Below are positions 29,530 to 40,427 of a stretch of 64,000 bases of DNA, piece by piece. This DNA comes from Nostoc carneum NIES-2107 (GTDB lineage: Bacteria > Cyanobacteriota > Cyanobacteriia > Cyanobacteriales > Nostocaceae). The stretch is from positions 992,001 through 1,056,000 of the forward strand of contig AP018180.1 of assembly GCA_002368155.1 (NCBI GenBank), given 5' to 3'. The first letter of the stretch is position 1. The number at the start of each line of letters is the position of its first letter. Both the position numbers and the translations under genes were made by a program. The notes beneath the pieces were generated by a model, which did not search any database, was not told the origin of the DNA, and saw only the letters and a list, made by a program, of their open reading frames with translations.

Positions 29530-30296
29530 AAAACTTTCTTTTCGTGCTGCAAGATAGTCAGCAATACAACAATGCTGTAGGTAACGATCAGGAGAATATA
29601 TGCGATCGCCATTGCCACATCGAAATTACCTTTTTCGACTTCGGTGACAATCGCTGTAGTTAAAACTCTTGTCTGTCCTTTGATATTCCCGCCTACCATC
29701 ATTGAGGCCCCAACCTCGGAGATGACACGACCAAAACCTGCAATTACTGCGGCTATTAATCCTAACTTTGCTTCCTTAATCAGCAATAAATTAGCTTGCC
29801 AAGGTGTCGCCCCCATTGATAGTAATTGCCAACGAAGTTTAGGATTAATACTGAGAATGGCTGCAAAACTAAAGCCAGCAACAATGGGGAAAGCAATCAA
29901 TGCTTGGGCAACGATCATTGCTGCGGGTGTATACATCAGTTCCAAATCGCCCAAGGGGCCAGACCGCCACAAAAACAAGCTAACGACTAAGCCAACTACG
30001 ACTGGTGGTAATCCCATACCAAAGTTAACCAAGCTATTTAATACTTGTTTCCCGAAAAACTCTGTTAAAGCTAACCACAATCCCAAGGGTACGCCTAGCA
30101 AAACGCTAATAGCTGTCGCTGTTCCAGATACTAATAATGTCATTATCATGACCTGGAGAACGTCGCGATCGCCCCTTGTTAATAGCTCAATAGCTCTGAT
30201 TGCTCCTTCAATGATTGTATCCACAAGTTTGTTAAAAAACTGAAGTAATAATTCGTAGTTCGTAATTACAATATTTGAACAACTCACTAATGACAA
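29526..30296 (-). CDS. vupB: Vanadate/tungstate-type ABC transporter permease
   Basis: A 256-residue TupB-type permease with about five membrane helices. The cytoplasmic EAA-like loop ATPWQANLLLIKEAKLGLIAA is followed by GFGRVISEVGASMMVGGNI, highly typical of tungstate permeases. It forms the membrane channel with the ATPase encoded immediately downstream (4-bp overlap) and receives substrate from the binding protein encoded 18 bp upstream. A run of AAATGAC heptamers (30288-30315) sits in that gap. Confidence 0.82.
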   Translation of the reverse strand: MSLVSCSNIVITNYELLLQFFNKLVDTIIEGAIRAIELLTRGDRDVLQVMIMTLLVSGTATAISVLLGVPLGLWLALTEFFGKQVLNSLVNFGMGLPPVVVGLVVSLFLWRSGPLGDLELMYTPAAMIVAQALIAFPIVAGFSFAAILSINPKLRWQLLSMGATPWQANLLLIKEAKLGLIAAVIAGFGRVISEVGASMMVGGNIKGQTRVLTTAIVTEVEKGNFDVAMAIAYILLIVTYSIVVLLTILQHEKKVL

Positions 30297-30314
30297 ATGA
30301 CAAATGACAAATGA

Positions 30315-31202
30315 CTAAAACCCATAATCTTTTTCTGTTTTACCTGCATCAACCAAAAATAGTGGTTGTCCAAATTCTTTTTTACCGTGGGCTGAAATTA
30401 TTGTCTGTCCTTCCGGAGATAAAACGAAATTAATAAATGCTTTTGCTCCTGCACTATTGACCTTGGAGAATTTTTGTGAATTTACTTCCATCACATGGTA
30501 GAGATTCAACAATTTTTTGTCTCCTTCTACCATTACTTGCAAAGACGAAACATTTTTCTTTTGAAATATATATGTTGCCCGGTCTGTTAAGGTATATCCT
30601 AATTTTTGGTTAGCTACTTGCAAAGTTTTCGCCATCCCTGAACCTGTTTGTTGATACCAAGTACCAGCAGGGTTGACTTTAGCCTGTTGCCATAAATCTT
30701 TCTCAAGTTTATTAGTACCTGAATCATCACCTCTAGAAATAAATAAAGCTTGGTTTTTTGCAATCAGAGAGAATGCTTCAATAGCGTTCTTTTTATTTCT
30801 AATCTTTGCTTTATCAGCATTAGCTGGCCCCACAACCACAAAGTCATTGTGCATTACCAAATGCCGATTAGTCACAGCACCACCTTGCAAAACTTTGCGT
30901 TCAGCTTTCGGTGAATTAACAAATAGCGCATCAACTTCACCTTTTTCAGCTAAAGCTAAAGCCTGTCCAGTTCCAACTGCAACCTTTTTGAGTATATATC
31001 CTGTTCTCTTTTCAAAAGCTGGAACTAAATCATCTAGAAGACCACTATCTTCTATGCTGGTTGTCATAGCGACTATGACATTTTTCTTAGTTGAGGACTG
31101 GGCAATAGCTGGTTGTTGCCGAACTAATTTATTACCAAAATCAGCACTTATTAGTGCTACAACGCACAGTAACCCCCCGATAACAAGTCTTCTTTGAATC
31201 AT
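30315..31202 (-). CDS. vupA: Vanadate/tungstate-binding periplasmic protein
   Basis: A 295-residue TupA-type binding protein. It has an N-terminal signal peptide (LVIGGLLCVVALISA then AIAQS), a VAMTTSIEDSGLLDDLVPAF start with the oxyanion-contacting TTS motif, FISRGDDSGTNKLE, and GMAKTLQVANQKLGYTLTDR in the second lobe. It is the first gene of a three-gene operon with permease and ATPase, adjacent to nifV and the second vnfR, which supports vanadate uptake for the V-nitrogenase as for VupA of A. variabilis. Tungstate or molybdate binding is also possible. Confidence 0.82.
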   Translation of the reverse strand: MIQRRLVIGGLLCVVALISADFGNKLVRQQPAIAQSSTKKNVIVAMTTSIEDSGLLDDLVPAFEKRTGYILKKVAVGTGQALALAEKGEVDALFVNSPKAERKVLQGGAVTNRHLVMHNDFVVVGPANADKAKIRNKKNAIEAFSLIAKNQALFISRGDDSGTNKLEKDLWQQAKVNPAGTWYQQTGSGMAKTLQVANQKLGYTLTDRATYIFQKKNVSSLQVMVEGDKKLLNLYHVMEVNSQKFSKVNSAGAKAFINFVLSPEGQTIISAHGKKEFGQPLFLVDAGKTEKDYGF

Positions 31203-31629
31203 AAAACATCCTAGAATTTACAGAGATTAAATATTGGATATGGGGCATAGGGAATGGGGCATGGGGCATTGATATTTTATTTATCAATGTAATATCAATT
31301 CCGGCTGATTACTTACGATATGGTTTGTCATTGGTAATTCTTAAACTGTATTTTTCACAATTACCCATTACCTATTACCCATTACCAACCTTCACAGATA
31401 TGATAAATGTTCAACCGTACATGATATAAACTTATCTTTCTCATCTTCCTTATATCCTTGATATTGACAACCAAATTACTCACAAATTATGGGAAATATG
31501 ATTGATATATATTTTTATAAAAATCTGAGTTTTTTTTACTAACTCAGGAAGTATTAGTAACAGGATTTATTCAGCCGATTTAGAGAATTTCATCACATAG
31601 CAAGTAGTGATAATTCTTCCTCTGCTCCC
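31203..31629 (-). other. Upstream region of the vup-like operon
   Basis: This stretch holds GGGGCAT and TTACCCA heptamer-type repeats (31228-31268 and 31360-31390) and an AT-rich stretch with GATATAAAC and TATATATTTTTATAAAA that could hold the promoter. I find no clear copy of the recurrent element. The end of nifV lies at its right edge. Confidence 0.5.
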
Positions 31630-32751
31630 TTACTTCTGAGGAACTAAGCTGAGTAATTCTTCAACTGTGAGACTGCGTTTTGTTTGCACTGATTGATGTC
31701 GCACAGCATCTAATACTGATTGAATTTCTGTTTGACCGAGGTTGATGCCATGTTGTTGCAATACACTCAGCAATAAATGTCTGCCAGAATGTTTACCCAC
31801 AACTAAACGGCGTTCCCAGCCTACATCTTCTGGTGCAAAAGGTTCGTAGGTGACAGGATTTTGCAACACACCATGAGCATGAATACCCGATTCATGTGCA
31901 AAGGTATTTTCGCCGACGATCGCTTTCCAAGGTGGTACGGGATAGTTGGTGGCTTTAGCTACTAACTGCGACATTTCTACTAGTCGTTTGGTATCAATAC
32001 CTGTTTGAATTCCGTGGAGATGTTTGAGTCCCATCACTACTTCTTCTAGGGGTGCATTTCCTGCACGTTCGCCAATACCATTGACGGTGGTATTGACTGA
32101 TACTGCTCCGGCTCTAACGCCAGCTAAGGTGTTTGCTAATGCTAGTCCAAAGTCATCATGCATATGCATTTCTATCGCAATTGATAGATGAGAGACTAAA
32201 CGACTCACTTTGTTGTAAGTGCTAATGGGATCAAGAATTCCCACTGTGTCACAGAAGCGAAATCGAAAAGCGCCCCATTCTTGAGCAGAATAGGCGACAG
32301 ACAAGAGAAAAGATTCATCGGCTCTAGAAGAATCTTCCCCACCCACAGATACAGATAAACCGCGATCGCGCGCAAAACTGATTGCATCTTTGAGGCGATC
32401 TAACACCAACCGTTTCCGTCCTTGAAACTTGGCATCAATTTGAATATCAGAAACGGGTACAGAAATATGCACTCGCTCTAAACCACAATCTATAGATGCT
32501 TGAATATCAGACAAGTTAGCCCGATTCCAGCCGAGCAATTTAGTATTTAATCCGAGATTGGCAATGGTTTTAATCGATTCTGCCTCTTCTTGCCCCATTG
32601 CGGGAATCCCAACTTCTAACTCTTGCACACCTATGGCATCAAGTAGAGTGGCGATCGCAATTTTCTCTTCCACAGTAAAGGCTATACCTGCGGCTTGTTC
32701 TCCATCTCGCAGGGTTGTATCGTTAATCTGAATAGCATGGTTGTTCATCAT
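31630..32751 (-). CDS. nifV: Homocitrate synthase NifV
   Basis: A 373-residue enzyme (373 from the ATG at 32751, one less from 32748; the frame open to 32814 has an unlikely Cys/Tyr-rich extension). It has the [14 protein letters not shown] active-site motif, [14 protein letters not shown] with metal-binding His, [20 protein letters not shown] and [12 protein letters not shown]. It condenses acetyl-CoA with 2-oxoglutarate to give homocitrate, the organic ligand of FeMo-co and FeV-co. It lies between the vup-like operon and the second vnfR, so this copy probably serves the V system. Confidence 0.9.
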   Translation of the reverse strand: MMNNHAIQINDTTLRDGEQAAGIAFTVEEKIAIATLLDAIGVQELEVGIPAMGQEEAESIKTIANLGLNTKLLGWNRANLSDIQASIDCGLERVHISVPVSDIQIDAKFQGRKRLVLDRLKDAISFARDRGLSVSVGGEDSSRADESFLLSVAYSAQEWGAFRFRFCDTVGILDPISTYNKVSRLVSHLSIAIEMHMHDDFGLALANTLAGVRAGAVSVNTTVNGIGERAGNAPLEEVVMGLKHLHGIQTGIDTKRLVEMSQLVAKATNYPVPPWKAIVGENTFAHESGIHAHGVLQNPVTYEPFAPEDVGWERRLVVGKHSGRHLLLSVLQQHGINLGQTEIQSVLDAVRHQSVQTKRSLTVEELLSLVPQK

Positions 32752-33050
32752 AAAATCGCAATCAATTGAGTGAGAGTAAACAAAACTCATGCAAAAAGCG
32801 TCATACCAATTCAAAATTCAAAATTCAAAATTCAAAATTAAGAAAGCCATATTTTTCAATGGGTTCTAAGTTTAGAGCTTTTGCTGAATTTTGGAGAATT
32901 GGTGTTACCAATTCTGTGCAAGGATTTGAGACTCATCCTTGCAGACATTCTCAGAATGCAATCAGAGGTAAAGGTTTAAAGCCAGACTTTGTTCCACTGC
33001 GCTGTACTAGTTTTTCCTATTCACAATGCCCAATGCCCAATGCCCTTCCA

Positions 33051-34181
33051 TTAAATAGTTGCTACAACTTCCCCTATCTTGCTGATGTCATAGCCACCAA
33101 GTACTTCTAGTTGCGATTGCACCAGCCGATGTCCTAAGATGCCAAGGAACTGTTGTACGGGTGATTCTTCTAGATATTCTTTGAGAATTACCAAGTCATA
33201 TCGCGCTTGATGCAAAGGAACAAATCCCAAACCAAAGGCCGCAGCTATAGATGAAGTACTCACACCTGCATCAGCTATTCCTGATGCTATAGCTAAAGCA
33301 ACATCTTGATGGCTATGGACAATCCTCTCAGATCCTTTGAGCGTATCTAGTGAGATCTTTTCTTTGTTGAGTTGGCGTTCTAAAAGCATCCGACTCCCAG
33401 AACCAGGTTCGCGATTGATGATGGTTCCTCCTAATTCCACTAAATCAGCCAAATTTTTGATTTCCATTGGATTACCTGGTTGCACCATCAATCCTTCTTC
33501 CCAAATACCAAGGGTAATTAAAACTGCACTCCTATCAGCTAAAGCTTCACGAACAAAGGGAATATTATGTTCTTCAGTTTCAGGATCATATAAATGCATC
33601 CCTGCAATGTGAACTTCACCTCTATCCAGACTACGCAAGGCAGCCATGCTATTGGCAAAATGATAATGAACTCGCAGTTGAGGATACCAACGTTCAGTTG
33701 CCTTTGCTAAGAAGGAAATTACAGGTGTACAGCCAGCTATAACAACTGTATTGTGCAATTTATCTATATCATCAAGCAGCTGAACTTGAACTTTATTTGT
33801 AGTTGTTGGGATATGTGCCTTACCGTCAGCTGGGATCATTTCCATACGAAAAGCATCTTTCCCAATTAAGGGATAAGCTATCCATTGTCCCCCAATTTTT
33901 GCTAGGCTGACTCGCAATTGCTGTTCACTGGGAACTGGTTTAGTAAGAACTGCCTCAACTTCTGGTAAATCATCCTCTAACCAAAATAACTCTTCAACTT
34001 GGCAGCCCAGCGCTTTAGCTAGACGCAAGCTTATGGCAACCGAAGGAGCATATTGTCCCGATTCCACACTACTAATAGCCTGACGAGTTACGCCAGCTAT
34101 ATTAGCTAAATCTTGCTGACTCATGCCTAAGCGAGTTCTAATTGACTTCAGGTTGTTGCAAACATTAGCATCCAGCTTCAT
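33051..34181 (-). CDS. vnfR: VnfR-type repressor, second copy
   Basis: A 376-residue paralogue of the regulator at 2420-3616. Start at 34181 (MKLDANVCNN) because AGGAGG lies about 10 nt upstream; the in-frame TTG further up is unlikely. It has an HTH at residues 5-60 (MSQQDLANIAGVTRQAIS) and a periplasmic-binding-like sensor domain at about 85-370. The two proteins are similar throughout, but this one lacks the palindrome-derived insert of the first. Two such repressors acting in parallel are known for A. variabilis vnfDG. Promoter copy D and an NtcA-like site lie upstream. The gene downstream on the same strand is nifV. Confidence 0.82.
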   Translation of the reverse strand: MKLDANVCNNLKSIRTRLGMSQQDLANIAGVTRQAISSVESGQYAPSVAISLRLAKALGCQVEELFWLEDDLPEVEAVLTKPVPSEQQLRVSLAKIGGQWIAYPLIGKDAFRMEMIPADGKAHIPTTTNKVQVQLLDDIDKLHNTVVIAGCTPVISFLAKATERWYPQLRVHYHFANSMAALRSLDRGEVHIAGMHLYDPETEEHNIPFVREALADRSAVLITLGIWEEGLMVQPGNPMEIKNLADLVELGGTIINREPGSGSRMLLERQLNKEKISLDTLKGSERIVHSHQDVALAIASGIADAGVSTSSIAAAFGLGFVPLHQARYDLVILKEYLEESPVQQFLGILGHRLVQSQLEVLGGYDISKIGEVVATI

Positions 34182-34271
34182 AAGGCTGTCTTCCTCCTGC
34201 AAGAACGGCTACCGCAGACAAACTTATACAATTTTGGATTTTGGATTTTGGATTTTGGATTTTGAATTTTG

Positions 34272-34323
34272 GATTGTAAAAGATTGATTAACCAAGCTTT
34301 TTGGCAATCCATCTATCGCAATC
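34272..34323. repeat. Decayed copy of the vnfE-vnfN hairpin repeat
   Basis: GATTGTAAAAGATTGATTA and CAATCCATCTATCGCAATC surround ACCAAGCTTTTTGG. It is homologous to the perfect hairpin at 6788-6839, including the loop, but with mismatched arms. It is likewise preceded by TTTTGGA heptamers. Confidence 0.65.
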
Positions 34324-34514
34324 ATTCTTCCCATAAATCGGTATTAATTTGTCTAGGCAATAGCAAGAAAGTCTTCTAGTTGATGCCTTTCCTGTTGGAA
34401 GACCTGTTAATACTCTCGGATGATTGCATACATCATATATATGGCTAAGATACTTACTGGGTTTCATTGTTGCAGTAGACAAACTAAACTTGTTGCTAGT
34501 TGATTTACTGCTGT

Positions 34515-34570
34515 TTGATTTCCCCTTAAGGCAACTATAACATACATTTCGCCAAAATAATTGCCAAAAA
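34515..34570 (-). promoter_or_regulatory. Recurrent promoter element, copy D (reads into the second vnfR)
   Basis: On the minus strand: TTTGGCAATTATTTTGGCGA, then TATGTT (34539-34544) as -10 box, then AGGGGAAATCAAA. It lies about 360 bp upstream of the VnfR start. The presence of copies before both vnfR genes suggests autoregulation or a common repressor. Confidence 0.55.
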
Positions 34571-34604
34571 AACTTTTAATCTTCATTTTTTTTATAGTAA
34601 TTAT

Positions 34605-34618
34605 GTAGTAATAACTAC
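34605..34618. promoter_or_regulatory. NtcA-like site (GTAN8TAC)
   Basis: GTAGTAATAACTAC fits the GTA-N8-TAC consensus of the nitrogen regulator NtcA exactly. It is centred about 70 bp upstream of the -10 box of promoter copy D, further than the usual class II position, so its function is uncertain. Confidence 0.35.
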
Positions 34619-34841
34619 AGAAAATTTGCAATTTATATTTAGTTGAATAGATATTCTAAGGCTAAGAATTGTTTTATCAGGATAGTCCTAAGAGTTAACT
34701 GGCGATCGCATTCATTTAACCCTGGTCAATATTGCTTTGTAACTACATAAAAATTCCTGAGTTTGTTGAAGAAATCAGGAATTTTCACCTATCTATGTTG
34801 ATAGACTAGAATTAATGCTGGTTTATTAAGTAACTTGTTAT

Positions 34842-35135
34842 ATGCCTGCTGAAACTCTCTCACGCTACGTTACTCGCGATGCTCAGATTTTGAGTGGAGA
34901 GCCAATTATTATAGGCACTCGTACATCCGTTCGTGCCATTGTTGGTTTGTGGCGCTTAGGCATTATGCCTGAAGAAATTTTGAACCATCTACCCCATCTA
35001 ACTTTGGCACAAGTTTTTGATGCATTGAGTTTCTATCTCGATAACCAACCAGAGATTAATGAGTATATTGAGCAAAACCGAATACCCGATGAATTAGTTC
35101 ATCCATCTGTAAAAAAAGCATTGGGTAAATTGTGA
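34842..35135 (+). CDS. DUF433 antitoxin-like protein
   Basis: A 97-residue DUF433 protein (YVTRDAQILSGEPIIIGTRTSV then LWRLGIMPEEILNHLPHLT), a HTH-containing family usually paired with DUF5615 PIN-like toxins. Its stop overlaps the next start by 4 bp. Predicted DNA-binding antitoxin. Confidence 0.82.
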   Translation: MPAETLSRYVTRDAQILSGEPIIIGTRTSVRAIVGLWRLGIMPEEILNHLPHLTLAQVFDALSFYLDNQPEINEYIEQNRIPDELVHPSVKKALGKL

Positions 35136-35476
35136 CAACTTTTGCACTACTTTATACAGATGAGGATATGTCAGCGTTAGTTGCTACATTGTTGAGATCG
35201 CGTGGTTTAGATGTCACCACCGTTCCTGAGCAAGCAACCATTGGCAAAACAGACATTGAACAACTGGAATTTGCAACTTCAGTTGGCAGATGTATCCTGA
35301 CTCATAACCGAGTTGACTTTGAGCGGTTACATCTCCAATACATAGCAGAAGATAAACAACATTCTGGAATAATCATTGTGCCACAGAAAAACGCCTATGA
35401 AGTTGCACAAAGAATAGGGATTTTGGTGAATGCTCTAAATGTAGAGGAGATTAGGAATCAATTATTATATGCCTGA
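35132..35476 (+). CDS. DUF5615 PIN-like toxin
   Basis: A 114-residue protein with the DUF5615/Mut7-like pattern (LLYTDEDMSALVATLLRSRG, TSVGRCILTHNRVDF). Two N-terminal acidic residues and the THN motif are the expected nuclease site. The GTG start overlaps the upstream antitoxin gene. Together they make a small type II toxin-antitoxin module unrelated to the vnf genes. Confidence 0.82.
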   Translation: MTTFALLYTDEDMSALVATLLRSRGLDVTTVPEQATIGKTDIEQLEFATSVGRCILTHNRVDFERLHLQYIAEDKQHSGIIIVPQKNAYEVAQRIGILVNALNVEEIRNQLLYA

Positions 35477-35595
35477 ATTATTTCCAAAAAGCAATTGTCT
35501 ATAATTTGGCGATCGCACGCAGAGCTAACAATGCGCTGCCTACTAACCGCCTGTATTGAAAGATATCAAATTAGATACTAATTGTTGTGTAATTC

Positions 35596-35949
35596 TTACA
35601 TTTCGAGATGTTGTGCTGCTACCCATTGAAGTTCCAACCACAAAACAGGGTTGGTTTGTTTCAGGTTAGATCCAGGATCGCGGATAATGCGTGTAGCGTT
35701 CATACAGATAGCTTCTGATGTCCCCAAATCTTGGGCAATATCTCTAAAAACATCTCTGTATTCAATAATTGAGGTAAATAGCTGATGGGGGAAGTAAACA
35801 ACAAAATATTGACAAAGTTTAGGATTTATCCCCCAGTAGAAACTGACAAGTTCAATATGACAGTACTGAAGTAAATCACTGATTTCTGGACAGCGTTCCT
35901 TAGCTACAGTAGTAAATTTTTGCACTAAGATTTCTTCGGTTAACATCAT
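35596..35949 (-). CDS. Uncharacterised protein beside the divergent Fe protein gene
   Basis: A 117-residue soluble protein. The ATG at 35949 is chosen because AAGGA lies 6 nt upstream. Composition is ordinary with two Cys (ERCPEISDLLQYCH). I recognise no family. It is on the same strand as the Fe protein gene, 171 bp downstream of it, so the two may be cotranscribed and functionally linked. That link is inference from position only. Confidence 0.6.
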   Translation of the reverse strand: MMLTEEILVQKFTTVAKERCPEISDLLQYCHIELVSFYWGINPKLCQYFVVYFPHQLFTSIIEYRDVFRDIAQDLGTSEAICMNATRIIRDPGSNLKQTNPVLWLELQWVAAQHLEM

Positions 35950-36120
35950 CGTTGTTCCTTCTAGTGAAAACAAACTTAGGTATTCTCAAGCACGCCAATT
36001 TTTGAGAGGATAATAGGCGGTCATTATTACATCACAGCAGAAATCAACATACCATTTTCAATCTGCAACACCACTTACAACATATTTACCCTTCACCTTT
36101 CACCCTTTACCCTTCTTGTC

Positions 36121-36996
<876 letters not shown>

Positions 36997-37029
36997 TTAG
37001 ATCTGGTTCAGTTATGCGTTTTGAACCCA

Positions 37030-37125
37030 AAATTGGTTTTGGGGAAAAGGTGAAAGGTTTAGGGTTAAAGGTTTTTTCTTTCCCTTGAACCATTCCCCTT
37101 TTTCCCCTTAACCGACAAGTATTGG
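37030..37125. repeat. Partial MITE-like repeat
   Basis: About 95 bp ending CTTAACCGACAAGTATTG, homologous in inverted orientation to the left part of the element at 45553-45678. Only one terminal repeat is recognisable. Confidence 0.5.
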
Positions 37126-37185
37126 AGCAAAACCTAACCCATGATTTTCAATTTTCTCAACTGAACTCCTCAACAATTGAGCTTT

Positions 37186-38199
37186 TTACTCTCCATAATG
37201 GGGACTGATAACTTTACCTTGAAATACTCGGTAAAGATAGACATTATAAAGTAGTAAAAGCGGTACAAAAAAGCCAATGAAAGCAATCATGAAGGCTTGG
37301 GAGCTAAGGGAAGAAGATGCTTGATAAATAGTAACTTGGAAGGGAATAATGTAAGGAAACACCACGAAAGCCAAGGCAAGAATAGTGATTAGGAAAACCA
37401 CTATTGACCAGATAAAAGGCATTTTTTCCTGACATAGGTTAATACTATTCATTAGTAGCCCTACTGCACCAGTTGCCAAAATGGGAATTGCTGCGAATAT
37501 CCAAACTTCTGGCTGATGGAATAAGCGATCGCGCACTTGTTCGTAGAACATGGGTGTGGCAATTGTTAAGGCTAATGCACCAGAAAATGTAGTAAGAGCG
37601 CTAAATTTGGCAGTAATGTAGTGATATCTTTTTAATTCACCTTCGGTCTTGGCAATTAAGTAGGTAGAACCGATTAAAACGTACCCTTGCACTACAGTTA
37701 ATGCTACTAATATTGATGGTAAATTCCACCAATCCCAAGTACCACCAATAAAGTTACCAGCTTCATCAACTTTAATTCCTGCAATCACACCACCTAAGAT
37801 CAATCCTTGAGACAAAGCTACTAATAAACTACCTCCTCCAAAACCAATATTCCAAAAAGTTTTGTTGAGAGAATGTTCGCGAAACTCAAAGGAGACAGCG
37901 CGGAAGATAAACCCGATCACCATCAAAGTGATTGGAATATAAAGAGCATTGACGATAGTAGCGTAGGCGAGGGGAAATGCACCATACAATAATCCGCCTG
38001 TACATACCAACCAAGTTTCGTTGGCATCCCAAACTGTACTTAAGGTATTGATAATAATCCCTCGACGTTCTTCGTTAGCAGCAGTTAGCGTTAAAATTCC
38101 CACACCTAAATCAAAGCCATCTGTAATTAAGTACAAAGTAAGGAATAGGGCAACAAGTGCAAACCAAAGTAGTGGTAAGGTTGTGTTTATGGCTTCCAT
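37186..38199 (-). CDS. cydB: Cytochrome bd-type quinol oxidase subunit II (CydB)
   Basis: A 337-residue CydB/UbiCB family membrane protein. The ATG at 38199 gives the normal start (MEAINTTLPLLWFALVALFL then LYLITDGFDLGVGIL). The conserved DANETWLVCTGG and FRAVSFEFREH motifs are present. CydB pairs with CydA in a terminal oxidase that reduces O2 to water. In heterocysts such oxidases help keep O2 away from nitrogenase. CydB itself looks intact, but its partner gene just upstream is broken by two insertion elements, so the complex probably does not form from this locus. Confidence 0.88.
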   Translation of the reverse strand: MEAINTTLPLLWFALVALFLTLYLITDGFDLGVGILTLTAANEERRGIIINTLSTVWDANETWLVCTGGLLYGAFPLAYATIVNALYIPITLMVIGFIFRAVSFEFREHSLNKTFWNIGFGGGSLLVALSQGLILGGVIAGIKVDEAGNFIGGTWDWWNLPSILVALTVVQGYVLIGSTYLIAKTEGELKRYHYITAKFSALTTFSGALALTIATPMFYEQVRDRLFHQPEVWIFAAIPILATGAVGLLMNSINLCQEKMPFIWSIVVFLITILALAFVVFPYIIPFQVTIYQASSSLSSQAFMIAFIGFFVPLLLLYNVYLYRVFQGKVISPHYGE

Positions 38200-38325
38200 G
38201 AAATCTCCGGTGATGTTTGATTGATGGTGACCGCACAAGGCAAAAGTAAAAAGATAATTTTTACTTTTTACTTCTTAAGCTTTAGGTCAAACTTTCTGCT
38301 TTACTGCTTTTGAGTAAATCTGGAT

Positions 38326-39239
38326 CCCAGACTCCGCACTTCAAATTGAAGTATAAATAGATTACAAACAGAAGAAAAGCGCAAAAATAAGAATGATTAA
38401 AGAATGAATATGTTTTCAAAAATCAATTAATAAAGTGTAATATATTTGACCATAAAATTGGTCATACAAACACTAGAAACTGAAGGAAGTATGAATGTTC
38501 CTTTATGTGTTGGTAAATTTTGATTTACTATAAAAATTTTGTCTTCTTAAGAAATAAAATAATATTTTTGACAAGATGATGGTAGACACTTCAAAATAAA
38601 ATGACGTTCTGAATTTAAATTAATAATTTGACTAATGCTATCTAAATTTAAAAAATGAATACCTTGAAAGCATTGAAATATCCATCTTAATGTCGGATTC
38701 ATGGTTAACTTACCTAATTGATTCTTGACTCCGAGATATAATCACTTTCTACATCTTCTCCTAACAATATCTCAATTGCTTTATCGTCAAAAAACTGGCT
38801 AAATAGATATAAAGGTCTTGAGACGAATCCTAATCCATTGATTAAAATCGCTTTGACTAATATTCCGGCTGCAATTTTTTCACGAGAGTCTATTCCTAAT
38901 TTCTCATTAATTATTTCTACTATTCCTATTTCATCAATTAATCCGGCAACTATTCCTAAATGATCGATATTTTTAATTTTTACATTTTCGATTTGAGACA
39001 TTTTTCTGACATTTTTTTGAGTTTTTTTGATTGTCTCACTTCAACTGAACCAATATATATTTAGTTTTATAAAAAGCTGGAAATCAGTTTTTTCTCAACA
39101 CTTTAGTCTCAGTGGCTTCGCCACACAGGTTTATTTCTAAATGTCAGTTTACTGATTATTTTTTTGTATTATTATTTACTTCACATTGACGAACAACCAT
39201 GTAGTTTTTTGTGCTTCATAATGAAGTGCGGAGTCTGGG
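38326..39239. mobile_element. IS1634-family deletion derivative inside cydA
   Basis: Terminal inverted repeats CCCAGACTCCGCACTTCA are perfect at both ends, and a CTGGAT direct repeat flanks the element (38320-38325 and 39240-39245), giving a 6-bp target duplication. At 914 bp it is shorter than a full IS1634-type element and has lost most of its transposase. The preserved duplication shows that it arrived by transposition. Confidence 0.85.
38714..39001 (-). pseudogene. IS1634-type transposase N-terminal fragment (DUF4277)
   Basis: 95 codons of the DUF4277 domain ([40 protein letters not shown]). The catalytic domain is absent. It is homologous to the N-terminal fragment at 50089-50418 in the other IS1634-type element. 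Confidence 0.8.
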
Positions 39240-40427
39240 CTGGATTGGGGATTGGAAGTCCTAAATTTGGCCCTTGGCGCACAATCCGACTACCAAAATA
39301 TAAAGCGCAGCCAAGTAACATTAAATAGATACTGGTATAAGCAATCAGTGAGACTAGGACATTGCTAGCAGGAACTTGAGATACAGCGTCAGCAGTACGA
39401 ATTTTGCCGTAAACAATCCAAGGTTGTCTCCCAACTTCTCGCACCATCCAGCCTGATTCCACAGCAAGATATCCCAAGGGTGCAGCAAATATCCAAGCTC
39501 GCATTAACCAAGTTTGGGCAGTAATATTTTCTACAGTCAGCTTACCGCGCAACCACTGCACAAGGCTGACTCCCATTAAACCCAGGAAAAAGAAGCCAAT
39601 ACCTACCATCATGCGGAAGGAATAAAATATCAGAGAAACTGCATGGGGACGATCTTCTGGTTTCCACTCATTTAAACCCAAGACAGGTTCATCAAGTTGA
39701 GGTTTCATGGACAAAACCATACCTAAACCACCTGGTACACTTAGTGACCAGTTATTCTTACTGTCTTGAACATTGGGTGCAACCAAAACATTCCAAGGTG
39801 CAGATTCTCCAGCAGGTACGGTGTCCCATAAAGCTTCGATCGCAGCTAATTTTGCAGGTTGGTTGTGGTATACTTCCTCACCACTGAAGTGACCAACAAT
39901 AATTTGCAGAGGAGTGACAAGTATAGCTAATGCGATCGCAAGTTTGAAAGATTTGCTGAAAAATTCTTCATAGCGCTTGTTGAGGATATACCAAGCACTA
40001 ATACCACCAATGACAAACAAGGCGGTTTCGAGAATTGCTAATACCATGTGAACCCAGCTACTTAAAGCCGCTGGGTTGAAAATCGCTTCTAGGTAACTGT
40101 GAACCAAAAATTTCCCATCCACCATTTCCCCACCCGCAGGGGTTTGCATCCATGAGTTAGCAACAATAATCCAGAAAGATGAGAGTGTAGCACCAATGGC
40201 GACCAACATAGTTGCTAGCAAGTGCATCAGCGGTGGAACACGATTCCAACCATAAATCATAATTCCCAGGAAAGCAGCTTCTAGCATAAATGCCATCGTG
40301 CCTTCAAAGCCCAGAATACTACCTAAAAAGTCACCAACAGCTAAAGAAAATGGTGCCCAATTTGCGCCAAATTCAAATTCAATGGCGACACCAGAAGCGA
40401 CACCAAGCCCAAAATTAAGAATGTATA

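Larger units (their letters stand above)
34182..34841. other. Divergent intergenic region between vnfR (second copy) and a toxin-antitoxin pair
   Basis: It contains, from the left, TTTTGGA heptamers (34231-34270), a decayed hairpin repeat (34272-34323), promoter copy D (34515-34570), a GTAN8TAC site (34605-34618) and a T-run hairpin-like AAATTCCTGA...TCAGGAATTT (34751-34784) before the toxin-antitoxin genes. A 64-codon minus-strand frame at 34288-34482 overlaps the leader and is judged accidental. Confidence 0.5.
38282..40427 (-). pseudogene. cydA: cydA, cytochrome bd oxidase subunit I, truncated at 5' end and interrupted near 3' end
   Basis: The surviving core (39246-40427) encodes CydA from the LNFGLGVASGVAIEFEFG segment through the haem-bearing helices and the Q-loop. 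The 5' end, about the first 60 residues with the His haem ligand near residue 19, is missing: an IS630 element starts at 40428 and no cydA sequence is found on its far side. Near the 3' end a 914-bp IS1634-type derivative (38326-39239) interrupts the gene. Removing it with one CTGGAT copy restores NPDLLKSSKAESLT and a TAA at 38282, 83 bp before the cydB start. The locus is therefore non-functional unless cydA is supplied elsewhere. Confidence 0.85.

Noticed and set aside
29644-30243. 199-codon plus-strand ORF
   Set aside because: It lies wholly antisense to the vup-like permease, which has strong family motifs; a shadow frame.
34288-34482. 64-codon minus-strand ORF upstream of the second vnfR
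   Set aside because: It overlaps a hairpin repeat and leader, has no recognisable motif and no ribosome-binding site.
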